A DNA stretch of 64,000 nucleotides, from the NCBI RefSeq assembly GCF_910592395.1, contig NC_088308.1:27853501-27917500 (forward strand), read 5' to 3'. The position numbers were made by a program, and so were the translations under genes. Each line of letters starts with the position of its first letter. Position 1 is the stretch's first letter. This DNA comes from Lineus longissimus. Lineage: Eukaryota > Nemertea > Pilidiophora > Heteronemertea > Lineidae. Positions 1-12,300 of this stretch are shown one piece after another. Under the pieces are notes generated by a model that searched no databases, had not been told where the DNA came from, and saw nothing but the letters and a program-made list of their open reading frames with translations.

Positions 1-70
1 AATGTGGCTAGAAATTCGACAACACAGGAGAAAGACATTTCTGTGTTTGCTGCCAACTTTAAATACTTGC

Positions 71-2720
71 CTCCAGCTGATCCACCAGTTGTAATTCATA
101 TCCCATCAGTTTATCTCGAAGTTCAGACACTTCATTATGATAGTCCGTAATGCTGGTCTCCACTAGCTTCTGTTCGGTATACTGCGGCAGTTCTTGGAAT
201 AACTGGAAGAAACCATTTATCTGGGTAAGATATCTCTCCTACATGGATGTAAACAAAAGGTTATTCGAGGTTGTGACATTGTCCTTTCCTGGAGGAGATA
301 AAACAAGGGGTACTTAGCTTCTTTCCACAACTGCTTTTTTAGTTTCAAGACCATGATTGCAAGTTGGCTAGGATACCATTTATTGTCTAGCCCACTGCAC
401 AGTGTTTTAGGCAAGAGCACTGTTTTTAAAAACATCTAATTTCTATAAATAAAAACAGAACACTTCTCAGTAATAAACTTAAGTAAGTATGCTAACCTTC
501 TTTTTAAACTCCATGAAGTACGCAATGCCTAGCATGCCCATCTGCTTGTTATCTTGCTTGGCTTCATCGACACATTCAGTAAACTGGTGGACTTCCTCTT
601 CACGTTTACTATGCTCCTCGAGACCATACTCGAATATCTGTAGACACACTTGCACAAACTTCTCTTTGAAGGTAATAAGGAGTTCATCCACAGTTGGCAT
701 GAAGTTGAGTTTCTGGCCCTCAGTATCCTCCTGGTATAGACTATCAAACAGATACGGCCCATTCAGGTTTTCGATGTAACCAGCCTTGTGGCGTTTCAAT
801 TCTCCATCCCTCATAGTCCTCTCTCCTTCTTCTCTCTCCTTCTTTGCTTCATCATGATCAAGCTCCTCAATGGCAGTCTGGTAAAGTTCATACGCGGATC
901 CTTTCTGCAAGTTTAACAGAAGATTTTTACAACAATGACCGATGTTCTTTTGTCACGGAGCTCAACTAATGATACATGGAAGCCAAAGTGGCAGAAAAAG
1001 CAATGCAAAGATTGTCTCAATGCCAGTGGAGTTTGATATGCCAATAAGTTGGCTCACATAATTGAAACAAAAAAATGCACAGGCAAAAGTACAAATTTTT
1101 GAAACAAATCTGGTATAGAGTGAATCATATTATCTCAAGACTCATACTCACAGAATTCTCATCAATCAGTCTGTAGTCAAGATAATCGAGGTTTGGCAGA
1201 TGAGCAATCACAAACACTTTGTACTCTGAGAGATCACAGAAGGGATTTCCACTTAAGTTTAGCGTCCTCAGCTTCTTGAACCTCCGTAAGTATACCAGCT
1301 GAACAGGAAAGAAAAATAGTCACATCAATAAAGGTACAGCAGTAAAAATTAGGCAATTTATTACAAGCTCTTGCTCTGGTTCTCTTCTAGTAATGCCGGA
1401 AAACCAAAATCACGTATGGCTTCTTAAGTTGATGAAGGTCACTGTGACTGAGGACATTTCCAAACTCAGCATGTACGTGTATGACCAGGTTTCAAGGGAT
1501 GAAGGAGGTTGGGCTTCAAACTGGCTAACCCCATCCACCATAAGAAAAGTTTTATAATCCAGCTGCCTGGGTACTCACATTGTCCAGTTCTTTTAAGTTG
1601 TTATTTCCAATCGAAAACACATGGAGATTAAGTGTCTCCATGTTCTCAATTCGAGATATTCTGTTGTTGTAAAGTGTGAGGTCTTCAAGTCTGGTTAATT
1701 TATCCAGGCCCTCGATGGCTTCGATATTGTTGAAGGATAAATCTGCAAACAACGAATGAATAAGGTTAAGGAAAATACTGCACAGGAAAACTTCAATTCA
1801 TTTCTGGTCAACAAAGGAGATTCTATCTATGAATAAATCTATTCTAAGTCGTCACACACGCATGAGCGGGATATGGTCAAATCTTCAAGCAATAATATTA
1901 CAAAACTTGATTAAGAATAAGATAAGAATAAGATTAACATTTTTCTCAAAAGAGGATGAAAATCAGTGTCCTTGAAATCAACTGGTAGCATTCATAAACT
2001 TATCATAACTTCAATAATCTTGGTGTCTTTGTGCTCATTCAGTCATTGCATAGCACCACGACAAAATAGTATTGATTTTGATTAAGAACCTTGTCAGCTT
2101 ACCTAACCAGACAAGATTCACCAGCATATCTAAGCCTTCAATTTTTTCAATGATGTTGTTGTCCATCTGTAACTTTGTCAGACTGGTGAAACACCACAAA
2201 TTGTCAATCTTCAAAATATCTGAAAAAAAAGCCAGCCCGATAAAATAAAGCACAGGGTAACTTTACAGTGAGACTGGTCTTTTATTATATAAATGATGGT
2301 CTTCCGACATGTGTTCAAAAACAAGATTTTCGTTTTGACATTCATCATCTTCATCATTCTGGCATCATCGCCCACATTTGGGCAATCAGTACCAGATAAA
2401 GTATCACACTGTTTATTACAACAAAGTTTGGAGCAACTGTGCTAAATGCTAGGAATGTGTACATAATGTACAGAGGGACAGAGTGTACATAATGTACAGA
2501 GCTACTACTATGAGTACTACTGTCCCGGCTATTCTGTAGTTAGGCCCAAAGGTTACTTACTTTTAAAATCTAACCTCAGAGCTAAGACATCAGCAAAGTC
2601 GATGCCTTCTTGTTTAGCTATTCTACCAGCTTCATCTCTCGGTCCCTGTTCCTCCACTGCCCTCTGTAGCATGTCCTCATCAATCACAGAGGGCTCAACA
2701 GCATCATAAAGACGACTCAT
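71..2720 (-). CDS. DRC3: Dynein regulatory complex subunit 3 (DRC3/LRRC48), 3' end outside window
   Basis: DRC3 is a leucine-rich-repeat and coiled-coil subunit of the axonemal nexin-dynein regulatory complex of motile cilia. Six exons in transcript order: 2720-2561, 2219-2103, 1742-1579, 1298-1152, 904-497 and 202-71. They give 376 in-frame codons; the vertebrate protein is about 520 aa, so roughly the last quarter lies left of the window. The start [18 protein letters not shown] is nearly the same as the vertebrate N-terminus. Exons 2-4 carry the SDS22-like LRRs ([41 protein letters not shown]) and the LRR cap ([12 protein letters not shown]). Exon 5 carries the acidic coiled coil with [17 protein letters not shown]. 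The last visible intron begins GC (GAG|GCAAGT) instead of GT. The gene is divergent from TOM1. Gene identity is secure; the placement of exon 6 is a little less so. Confidence 0.94.
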
Positions 2721-3330
2721 CTTGGCTCGACTGAAACAGGAGGACTCTGTTGATTTCAACTTCATGGCTGATGAGATGTTGAATACATTAAAGGTAAAGA
2801 CTGACCACACAACTAGGACGAGGACTAGGAGTACATAGTCTCAAAAATGACTCACATCACAGTGGACAGTGCATACAAGGCATACAACAATCATGCATAC
2901 AGTTTTGTATGCATTTGCATGTTTGAAAATGAAAGTGTCACTTCTCAGACTCAGTATGTATATGTCTTTGTAAGGACATTTTTCAGACCATAAATGACAA
3001 TGAAATAACTTTTCCTATGATAAAAGATATAGCATTAAAAACAGGTTTGAATAATAACCTTCACTTGTGGAATCTTTGGGGTAATTTCAGGGTTATTTGT
3101 TGGATTTTCTCATTGAGATGTTCTGAAGAAAGCGTCACCGTTGTCGAGGCAACCCAACCTCACGCAACTGCGAGAAAAATAATAATTTTTTGGAAATTAT
3201 CAGTAAAATTTATTTTGCCCTGTTCAATCGCAGTAGTTACCAGCACAGCCGTATATATTTAACTTTATGTTTTTAGCGTCATATTTTTGTTTTCTTCCTT
3301 CCGCGATGACGTAATGTTTAATTTCCCAAA
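2721..3330. promoter_or_regulatory. Shared divergent promoter region of DRC3 and TOM1
   Basis: These 610 bp separate the start codons of two head-to-head genes, so they must hold both 5' UTRs and both promoters. No TATA box is obvious at a convincing spacing. An X-box-like RFX site lies at 3140-3153. The sequence shows close divergent spacing; co-regulation is inferred. Confidence 0.7.
3140..3153. promoter_or_regulatory. X-box (RFX factor) candidate
   Basis: GTTGTCGAGGCAAC fits the imperfect inverted repeat bound by RFX factors (GTNRYC, 0-3 nt spacer, RGYAAC) with a 2-nt spacer. RFX proteins drive ciliary genes in animals, and the site lies about 420 bp upstream of the DRC3 start codon and 180 bp upstream of the TOM1 start codon. 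Binding is inferred from the match alone. Confidence 0.55.
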
Positions 3331-6300
3331 ATGGCGAATTTCTTTCAAGGCAATCCGTTCAGCACCCAAGTGGGTCAGCTGATAGGTTAGTTTCTCTCTA
3401 TATTTTCTTATTTGCGTCTTTGATTTTACATAAGCTGTTTCAGGAGAATCTATTCTATATATTTACAAAGTGTCAAGCCCTTTTACTGTCGCACATTGGC
3501 TGTTTCTTGGTTCTCTTTCGGTGGTGTTTTGTGGCCTTCGCGGCATATCATGTACATTCTCCTTCACATTTACACTACCGTATAGTGCTGCCCTCTATCA
3601 CGGTTTACTTGTAAACAATAACAAAATGAAATGTCATTTTTTTATTGATGTTCATGCATGTCATGTGCTTTATGATATATTCTTGCTTGTCAATCTTCTT
3701 AGCTTTTTTTGCATTTTAATGTGAATGATGAACATGAAATTATGAAAAAAATTTTCATCAGAAATCAGTTGTCAAATTTCTGCAACTGTGACGTTATGTT
3801 TTTTACATTTCGCAATGTCAATAGACTAGTCAATAGGCATGGCATGATGCATTGTCAAGATGTTTGTTATTACCGGCAAACATCGTGACAATGCATCATG
3901 CCGTGTAGACATTTGTATTGCGCATTATTTGTTATTACTGGCTGATAAACTTTCAAATGTGGTCTGTTGACTGAAGTTGGCTCAGGCCTTCTGATGTGTT
4001 CTTAGTGTGCTCATTTGGTTTTTTTTGGCTCTGTCTGGTTCATCATAGTTACCTTATTCATACTAGTATAGTATAGGCAGAGGCAAGGTGGATTAGGTTA
4101 TGTTACACAAAGTAGCTGATGCTTGTAGGTGTCTCCATTATCTTGCACTTGCAGTACATCATTGTTCATTCATTGTAAAAAAACTTTATACACTTTTAAT
4201 GATTATCATGTGATTGTTTACTGGTGTAAATAGTAGGTCATGTTTTGTCCTGATCATTGTGTTTAAGTAGTAGGCATACTATATTCATGGAGGTAATACC
4301 TCCATGCTATATTGTACTTCTACAGAATGGAGTGTAACTTCTACCCGGCTCAGGCAGTGTTTTTGTCAGGGTGGAAATTAAGGGGGGTGTGTGCAAAATA
4401 TTAATGAAATATTTTGGAATATGTTATTTTTAAAAAGGCCCTCCTGAGACATTTTTTGCTCGTGATATCACAAAAATAGTCTACTTTTACACCCCATATC
4501 ATAGAAATGTCCAACGTGTGTCCAATCTTCGCTTCACTGCAACAGTCGCAGGCCAACAGGCTCACAAGGCCTTCGACCTTATAATGATGATGATGATGAC
4601 CCTTTCATTTCACTCCCACACCCAGGTTGACATGGTTGAGGTCTATCACTCAACTCATTCAAGCACCCCAGTCTGTGTTAGCAGACAGAGGGGGGTCACC
4701 ATTAAGACACCACAGATTGTCCCAATGTTGTATCATGAGCAAATTTTACCTCTACAACAGGAAACCTTCTGTCATGCAGTGCCCTTCTAAATCTACCAAG
4801 ATTGAGCAATATTGAGGGGCCACGATGCATAGGCAATCGTGTGGTTACTGCTGGTTTAAAAAAACAAATTATTAATCTAAATCCAATGGAAGGCAACATT
4901 TAGATGACCTTTTCTTTATTGACCTTGACCTTTTGAAAGATTGCCTTTGATTTGAGTTCATACAGCCACACCCATTGATTTTATCATGGTACGCATTGTT
5001 ACATGTATGTGGAATAATAGGATCAATACATGTAAGCTTATCAATCATTCAAGTAGCAGGAGGCAGTCTTGTGAAGAGGTTAGATAACTGTTGGTTTATC
5101 ATTTCAGAGAAGGGGACAGATGGGACCCAAGACTCTGAGAACTGGGCACTGTTTATGGAAGTGTGTGATATCATCAACGAAACAACAGATGGGTGAGTCT
5201 CAGTCATAATCGGGCTACAGTCTTGTTTTGGTGGATCATGTATTGTAAGGTCCCATCAATATTCAGTACAGATATTTGTTGTTTGATGGAAAATGGTATG
5301 TCAGCCTGCTCATGGGAACAGAGAATTTCCACATACATGTATAGACAAGAAAATTGTGTAGAAAAGTAAAGTTGTGTGGTCCAATGGAATGGCCAAGCAC
5401 CAATATGTAATCTACAATGAAATTAGCTTGCTATTGATTACATAGTCGCAGTTGTGCTAATTGCTCTCGCTGGAGCTACATTGTACATAGCGCTGGAGCA
5501 GGCCATAAACCAACAATGTTTTTGTAATCGTAATGTATGAGATACAAATTTTGAGTAACCAAAGGTTTCAAGCATTCGGTGTGCATACTTGGCAGCTTGC
5601 TTATTCAAGAATTATCTAATCCTTGCCATCTGCATAGCATAAGTGTCCGTGTTCTATATTGGTACATATTTTTTCAGGCCCAAGGATGCCATTAGAGCCA
5701 TCAAGAAAAGGTTGAATAACAATGTAAAAAATTCCTTAGTTTTACATTATACTCTCACAGTAAGTGTTCACTTGTCAAGTAGGTTGTCCGCCAGAGGAGG
5801 GACAAAAAAATTGAGAACATTTTTTTTCTGAAATTTTTTTCTTTTGCTATATGACCCCTCCCGAGACGTTTTTTGCAGCTAAAGTCAAATACCTTTAATT
5901 GGCTCCCTAATCGGTAGTGAATGCCCTGCTTTTACGATATCTGTCCTCAAAATGTCAAAGTACAACCCCCTTGAATCTTTTGAGGTAAGGGGGACATGTC
6001 CTCCAATCTCCCCCTGACTTGTTCTATCAGCTATTCAATTCCTGGAGTCTTTGAGAAGCAGGTGAAATGTCATGCTCCTGTTTAGAGAAGCATCTGCATG
6101 GTGAAGGTCCTTGTGTAAGAATGCATTGCAAAAGTTCAGCCATGTTGGTGGTTCTACCTGGAGTCGAACCCACAACCTTAAGATTATGAGTACAGCACCC
6201 TAACTATTTCAGCCCAATCTCACTCTCAGTATGTCTTGGTTGCTGATGATGTGTTCCTGTTTTGTAGTTGTTAGAAACATGTGTGAAGAACTGCGGGAAG

Positions 6301-9300
6301 AGGTTTCATGTCCAAGTAGCAAATAAAGACTTCCTCCATGATATTGTCAAGATCATCGGTCCCAAGAACAACCCATCAGAACAGGTGCAAGAAAAAGTAC
6401 TCAGTCTTATCCAGGTGCGTAATCTTCTAAATCATTTCTGAAAATTGTATTGTTGTATTTCTAATCTAAGTGAAAACTATTCTGTCTGTTCTTTGCTATC
6501 CGTCAAGCCTTTCTCTGACTTTGTTGTTCTGTAGGCCAGCCTATAGACTGTTCAGTATTGAGAAACACCAGAACGATGGTTGGCTCTTGATGGATTCAAT
6601 ACCATGTTTGGCAGTTTTAAAATTCAATACTAATAGCTTCCTTCTTTGCTGTGATGCATGAAAAGATAAATGTCAATAATTAGTAAGAAAGGTCACTGTT
6701 CACGTGCATACGTATAAATGAACAATCTCTGGCATGCAGACCTGGGCAGATGCTTTCCGAGGACAGCCTGATCTAAAGGAGGTGGAGAAAACCTACGCAG
6801 ATCTGAAAAGCAAAGGGATTGAGTTCCCTATGACTGATTTGGATGCCCTTGCACCCATACATACACCAGCTAGGAGTGTTCCAGAGCCTGAGCAGCCAGC
6901 CTATCAGCCACCACAACAGCCAGTGTCCCCACAGCATCAGCAGGTCGCCCCACAGCAGAGACCGCAAGGACAAGGACAGGTGGGTCTACTCTCAACAGCA
7001 GAGGTTCATCTAACCCTTACGTGGTGGAAAAGCCTCTGTCAACTTAAGCTAATGAAGAATTGGGTACTTGCATTACATGTTTTAAAGCACTGGTTGATTT
7101 TGGTCCCTGCCATTGGACAGGTAGCGTATCACAGCTAGTCATACATGATAGAATACAGCAGTGTGATTAAAACACTTGCATTTCTGACACCCATCAACAG
7201 TAGTCTCATATTTTGCTTTAGTCTGTTGTTGCAGGACACATACTTCATTGGAAACATGTGTCTCGTCTCTCATGTAACTTTCCTCTGCTCGCTCTTCCAG
7301 CCGCCCACGATGATGTCGACGGGCCCTGTGAACCCCAGTGCAGAGCAGCTGGCCAAGTTGAGGAGTGAACTTGATGTTGTCCAGGGCAATCTGAAGGTGT
7401 TTGGTGAGATGCTCACTGAGATGACCCCCGGACAAGAGGACCCGTCTGACTTAGAATTATTGCAAGTAAGATATCTTCAGAGATGGGAATCCGGTGGGCT
7501 CATTAGAAATATCTTGATAGAAAAAAACTACGAGAAAATGTCAGAGAGAAAACTTGATTATTACCAACAGTGGATTATTATTGTGATGTGGTTCCCGTAT
7601 TCTGAATCATTGAAGTCAGCAAAATGGAAGCATAAAAGGCTTGTTGAACTTGGGTTGAGCTGTGGAGTTGCTTGAAAATGAACTGGCCACACTTTTCAGT
7701 TTGAAACTTACCTTTTAACACTAAGGTGATTTGTTAATTGGTAGTGTCCTGTGAGTGAGACGCCTTGTATTTTGTATTTCAGGAATTGAATAGAACATGT
7801 CGGCAGATGCAACAAAGAATCGTAGAGTTATTAGACAGAGTGGCAAATGAAGAGGTCACCGGTGAGTTCTTTCCTCGATATTTACTTGTGGTAAGCTGTG
7901 TACTCTGCTGTGAAGTCTGTCACATGCAAATTTGTCTGTTTAGTTGTAATCATCTACAATTTCAAATAATATTGTTTCAATTTCAGGTGAATTATTACGA
8001 GTTAATGACGACCTGAATAATATGTTTATCCGGTATGAGCGGTTTGAACGGTACCGGACAGGAAACCCTGGGCAGACGCCAGACAATGAAGATGAGAAAG
8101 AATACCCCCCTCCAACGACAGTAGCTCCTCCACCTCCATATTCTGCTGTAAGTCTTCTTACTATTAACAATCTTCTTGACAATCTGAAGCAAAAAAACTA
8201 GTAGTCCTCCTACAAGTTAAAATCTGCGGCTCAAACTTTCCAGTCCATGTCAAAGAGCAAGAAAGTTGGTGGTCCTTCGTCAGGTTATCTTGTAATGAGA
8301 GGCATTGTATTGGACCACTGGCACGGTGCTGCCATCATTCGCAGTGATGGGGTTGCAACATTGAACTTGGAGAAATCCATAGAACCCCTTTCAATTTCAT
8401 TTATCTTAACTATTCCCGAGAGGTTTACTGGTAGCATATGTGTAGTCTGCTACATTGTGTACCTGTCTCTGAAAATTAATAGATTACAAATTCGACCTTT
8501 CCAGGCAATGATGACAAATGAGGCACCTCCATTGATTGATCTTGGCAGTGAAGGTCAGCAGACTAATGAATTGACGTCACAACTTGCGGGAATGAGTAAG
8601 TCCACTTAGCTTTCATGCTTTACCAGTAACCATAACTCTGATCGTCATATATTCTGAGTGGCCAAAACAGTGTGACTCTGTCCTGCTTCATTTTGACCAG
8701 ACTTGAACATCCTGACCAATCAGACTAATCAGGTGCCACATCCTTACAACAGCAGCAGAGCATTTTTCATTAACGCGGATAAGGTCTGAAGATTTGTTTT
8801 GTTGAATGATGACATATTGAATTAAAGTGCGAGCTTTCTCTTCAAGACATCACAACAGCAAGTGTAAGTAATGCACTTGGGAAACTGGAAACCACTAAAG
8901 CTCTAAACATGGCCCCTAATGCTGGAAGGTGTGTACTCAAGCTCTTTGTCACTGATCACCAGTTTATGGACACAACATGCAGTTGACCATCAGTTCTTAC
9001 TTAGATTGCGAATCCTAGTTTGAGACAAAATTTACAGCCACTTGGCTGCTTTGTATTCATTCCATGGCACTCTTTGTAATCGGTGTGGTCTTGAGTCCTT
9101 CACCCGAGTGCCAGTATTTCATGTCTCACTCCAACAGGAAAGAGCTGGTGGTTGAACCTGTGTGTGCTTTTGACTGGTTAATCACTTAGTGTGTCGGTAG
9201 ATTATCTTTGTGAAAAGGTAGAATGTGTTCTTGATAGACTTGGCTCGTGTCAGTACAAACTGATTATGACTTAGCCTGGCACCTTTTACCACTTTGCCAC

Positions 9301-12300
9301 TGATCTCCCCAGTTATGAGTCTGACTTGTAGTTGTGAAATGCTACTCACGGTGTGTATGCCCTCACAGGCCCAAAAAAATTTAAGTATGATGTGTTTGAT
9401 GGTACTAACCTCATCTCAGACCACTTTCTACCTTTGAAAAGTGTTCAAGACATGTACAACCATACATGTCACCAACGTCTGTTCACCATTACATCATTTG
9501 CTACACCTCTGATCACACAGTTTGGCAGCAGATCAATATGATTGGCAGCTTATCTTGGTTTTGTCTTCATTTGTTTTCATATTGTTAGGTACATGTAACT
9601 TGGATGTGTTTACTTTGGTTATTTGTTTTGCACTGTGTTTCTGTATTCATTATGGTCGGACATGAAAATAGAGAAGATTTGAACATTTGGGGGGAAATTC
9701 TAGGAAAATGGGTAAAAGTTTTCTCTCTCATCAGTGGGGCCGGAATATTTTCAAAAAAGGAGAAGGCAGTGAGATTGAAGAAAGCTGTGAGAGGGGTGAC
9801 ACGACCACTAACACAAACTGCATGGTCAGAGGAAACATATCACACAGCTGATGTAATAGATGCAATTTCTTTGTTTATCAATCATCCTTGATACTGGTTT
9901 GTATTCAGGCGGTCCTGGTTCATCAAACACTAACAACCTAATTGGTTCCCGTGTCAAGTAGCATCAGACATTTACTTTGAGAAGTTGGGGCTAGTTTGAG
10001 AGAGGGTGAAAATAGCCACTAAGCTGTCTCGCGATTTCCTCCAAATGCCCTCAGACGACCTTGTAGTTGGTTTCAGATGTCTTGAGGTTTGAGTCAATGA
10101 ATGCTTGTCTGCTGTATGCAGATATTGTGAGTTGATATAGTCATCATCAGCTAAACAGAGTACCCCAGTAGATCAGGAATGATTGATATAATTGGTGTGT
10201 CGTTTGTTTTGTTTGGCAGTTTCTTTGTGTTGTCACCACTTTCACCTTGTTTCTTTTGTGGCTTATTTTGTGTAGATCTTAGTGGTGGTAGTGTTAGCGG
10301 TACCCTTGGACAGATGCCCACCATGGCTGCTACCAACTCATCTCCTTCCAACAATCTTTTGGATGAATTTGATATGTTTGCCGCCTCTCGGCAGTCGTTT
10401 GATCAGAATAAACCAATGAAGTAAGTTCTGTCAAGTTGTACACATCTTCACGAGATAGTCATAATTGTTTTGTAAACGAATCAATTGATTGGAAGGTCGT
10501 CTTCAGGTCACGAAATCTAAGAAAATGTGGAAAGTACATTCCTGCATGTGGTTGTGATACATTAAGAGTACATGTAGGTGATTGGTCTGCAGGCTGACCA
10601 CAGAAGTAGAGAGAACCAATCAACAGAAAGTCCAACTGTAAACAGTGTTGGATTGGAATATCATTTGTGATGGTCCCTGTGCATTGGGCTGTACTTATGA
10701 TGGGGTGCTTTTCAGCTCAAGTTCTCTCTTAACTGCTGTCAGTGCTGATAAGATTCTGAATTTGCTACATGATTTTACTCTTGGTTATTGTTGTTTCTCT
10801 CAATCCATATTTCAGTGTGACATCAGTGTACTCTAACCAAGAACAACCACATGAGGTCCATACTGGGATATCGTCAGCTGTTAATGCAAAAAACCAAAAT
10901 TATGGAAATAATGTAAGTAAAAGATTGCTGGTCTGATTTGGAAACAGTTGAATGGTCCAAGTGAGGAGTGTATCTGTGTTGTTTTAATGAAATTGCACTT
11001 GTAATTTCAATCCATTTGTTCTTGTAAGAGATTATGGTGAGTGGTTAGTCTTCCAGTATCAAGGAGGACCCTGGTAAAAAATTGGCAAATACTTTTCTAT
11101 TCTGAAGCAAGCTAGCTTATTCTGGCAATATGTGTGTCCTCTGCCTCTGCTACAAATAATTTTGTCTGGCTGATGGCACTATCAGTGCAAAAATTTCACC
11201 TTACCCTCGTCTTCTAGGTTGAACAGACACTTGATGTGTATGGGGTCTGTATTATTCACTTTCTCCTTTCATATGGTGATTGAGATTCTTTTCAGTTGTT
11301 GTTTCATTTCAAAAGTGTAGTTCAACCTTGGATATTGCTCACATCTTCCCAGAGGTGATTTGACAGAAACAAGACCCTACCAGTAGTGTGTTATGTTTAA
11401 ATACGAATGTGATGAAAACTTGCATGTGTAGTATTTGTAATGACATAAACTCTGACAAGCCATTTAGACTGACTGACATCCACACGGTGCCAGTTCTGAA
11501 AAGATTTCTGTGTCGGTCCACCTTTATCGTCTCTTCTCAAGAACGTACAGGAAATCATGAGTCAACGTCCTTATTTTCACTTCTGTGTCAATGGTTTTTG
11601 TTTTATTGCTTATTCATGGCGATTTGATCAAAAGAAGTATGAGATAAAGAACTGTGCCCTCGTCCGTCCCCTCAATTAGATTCACCACCAGGGGTTTCTA
11701 CTGACCTTTATATCAGCAGACTGATTGATAAGCCATTCGAGGCATTCATCCACTTTCAGCTGCCAGAGATATCGTAAGCCCTTTTATTGAACTGTATTCG
11801 GAGGGCATAAAAATGCATGTTGTTCCAATGATTCGTGTGGTTCATTTTACGCCAGGCCCAAATTAATTTTTTCAGCTGTTTTTGGTTCGTCTTGGTTATT
11901 TTCATTTTCAACAGTACAGTAGACGTTTTCAAGTATTCTGCCTTCTTGGTGACAGTCCTTTGTTCTGCTTAGCATTACAGCTTGTCTGAACTGGTCATGG
12001 TTTGATCGGTCTGACTTATTTTCCAGCTTTTGGACAACGAAAGGGATTTGGATGAAATGGACGATTGGGTGCAGAAAGATAAGGAAATAGTGAGTAGCTG
12101 GGTGCTCTCCTATGTAAATTACTAGTTGCCTCGGTATTCTTTGCTTTGTTCACTCAATGCATCCATTAACTATAAAACAATTTCCACTACTCATGTGTCC
12201 AAGTTGTGCAAAGTTCAGTTGCTCGTTTGTGAACTTACGTTACTGTAAAGAGAGAAGCCAGCTGGTTTGATACTGAGTGTTTGGCCCACAGTCATGGCTG

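Noticed and set aside
6150-6215. Functional tRNA-Met gene
   Set aside because: Acceptor stem does not pair and the A box is degenerate.
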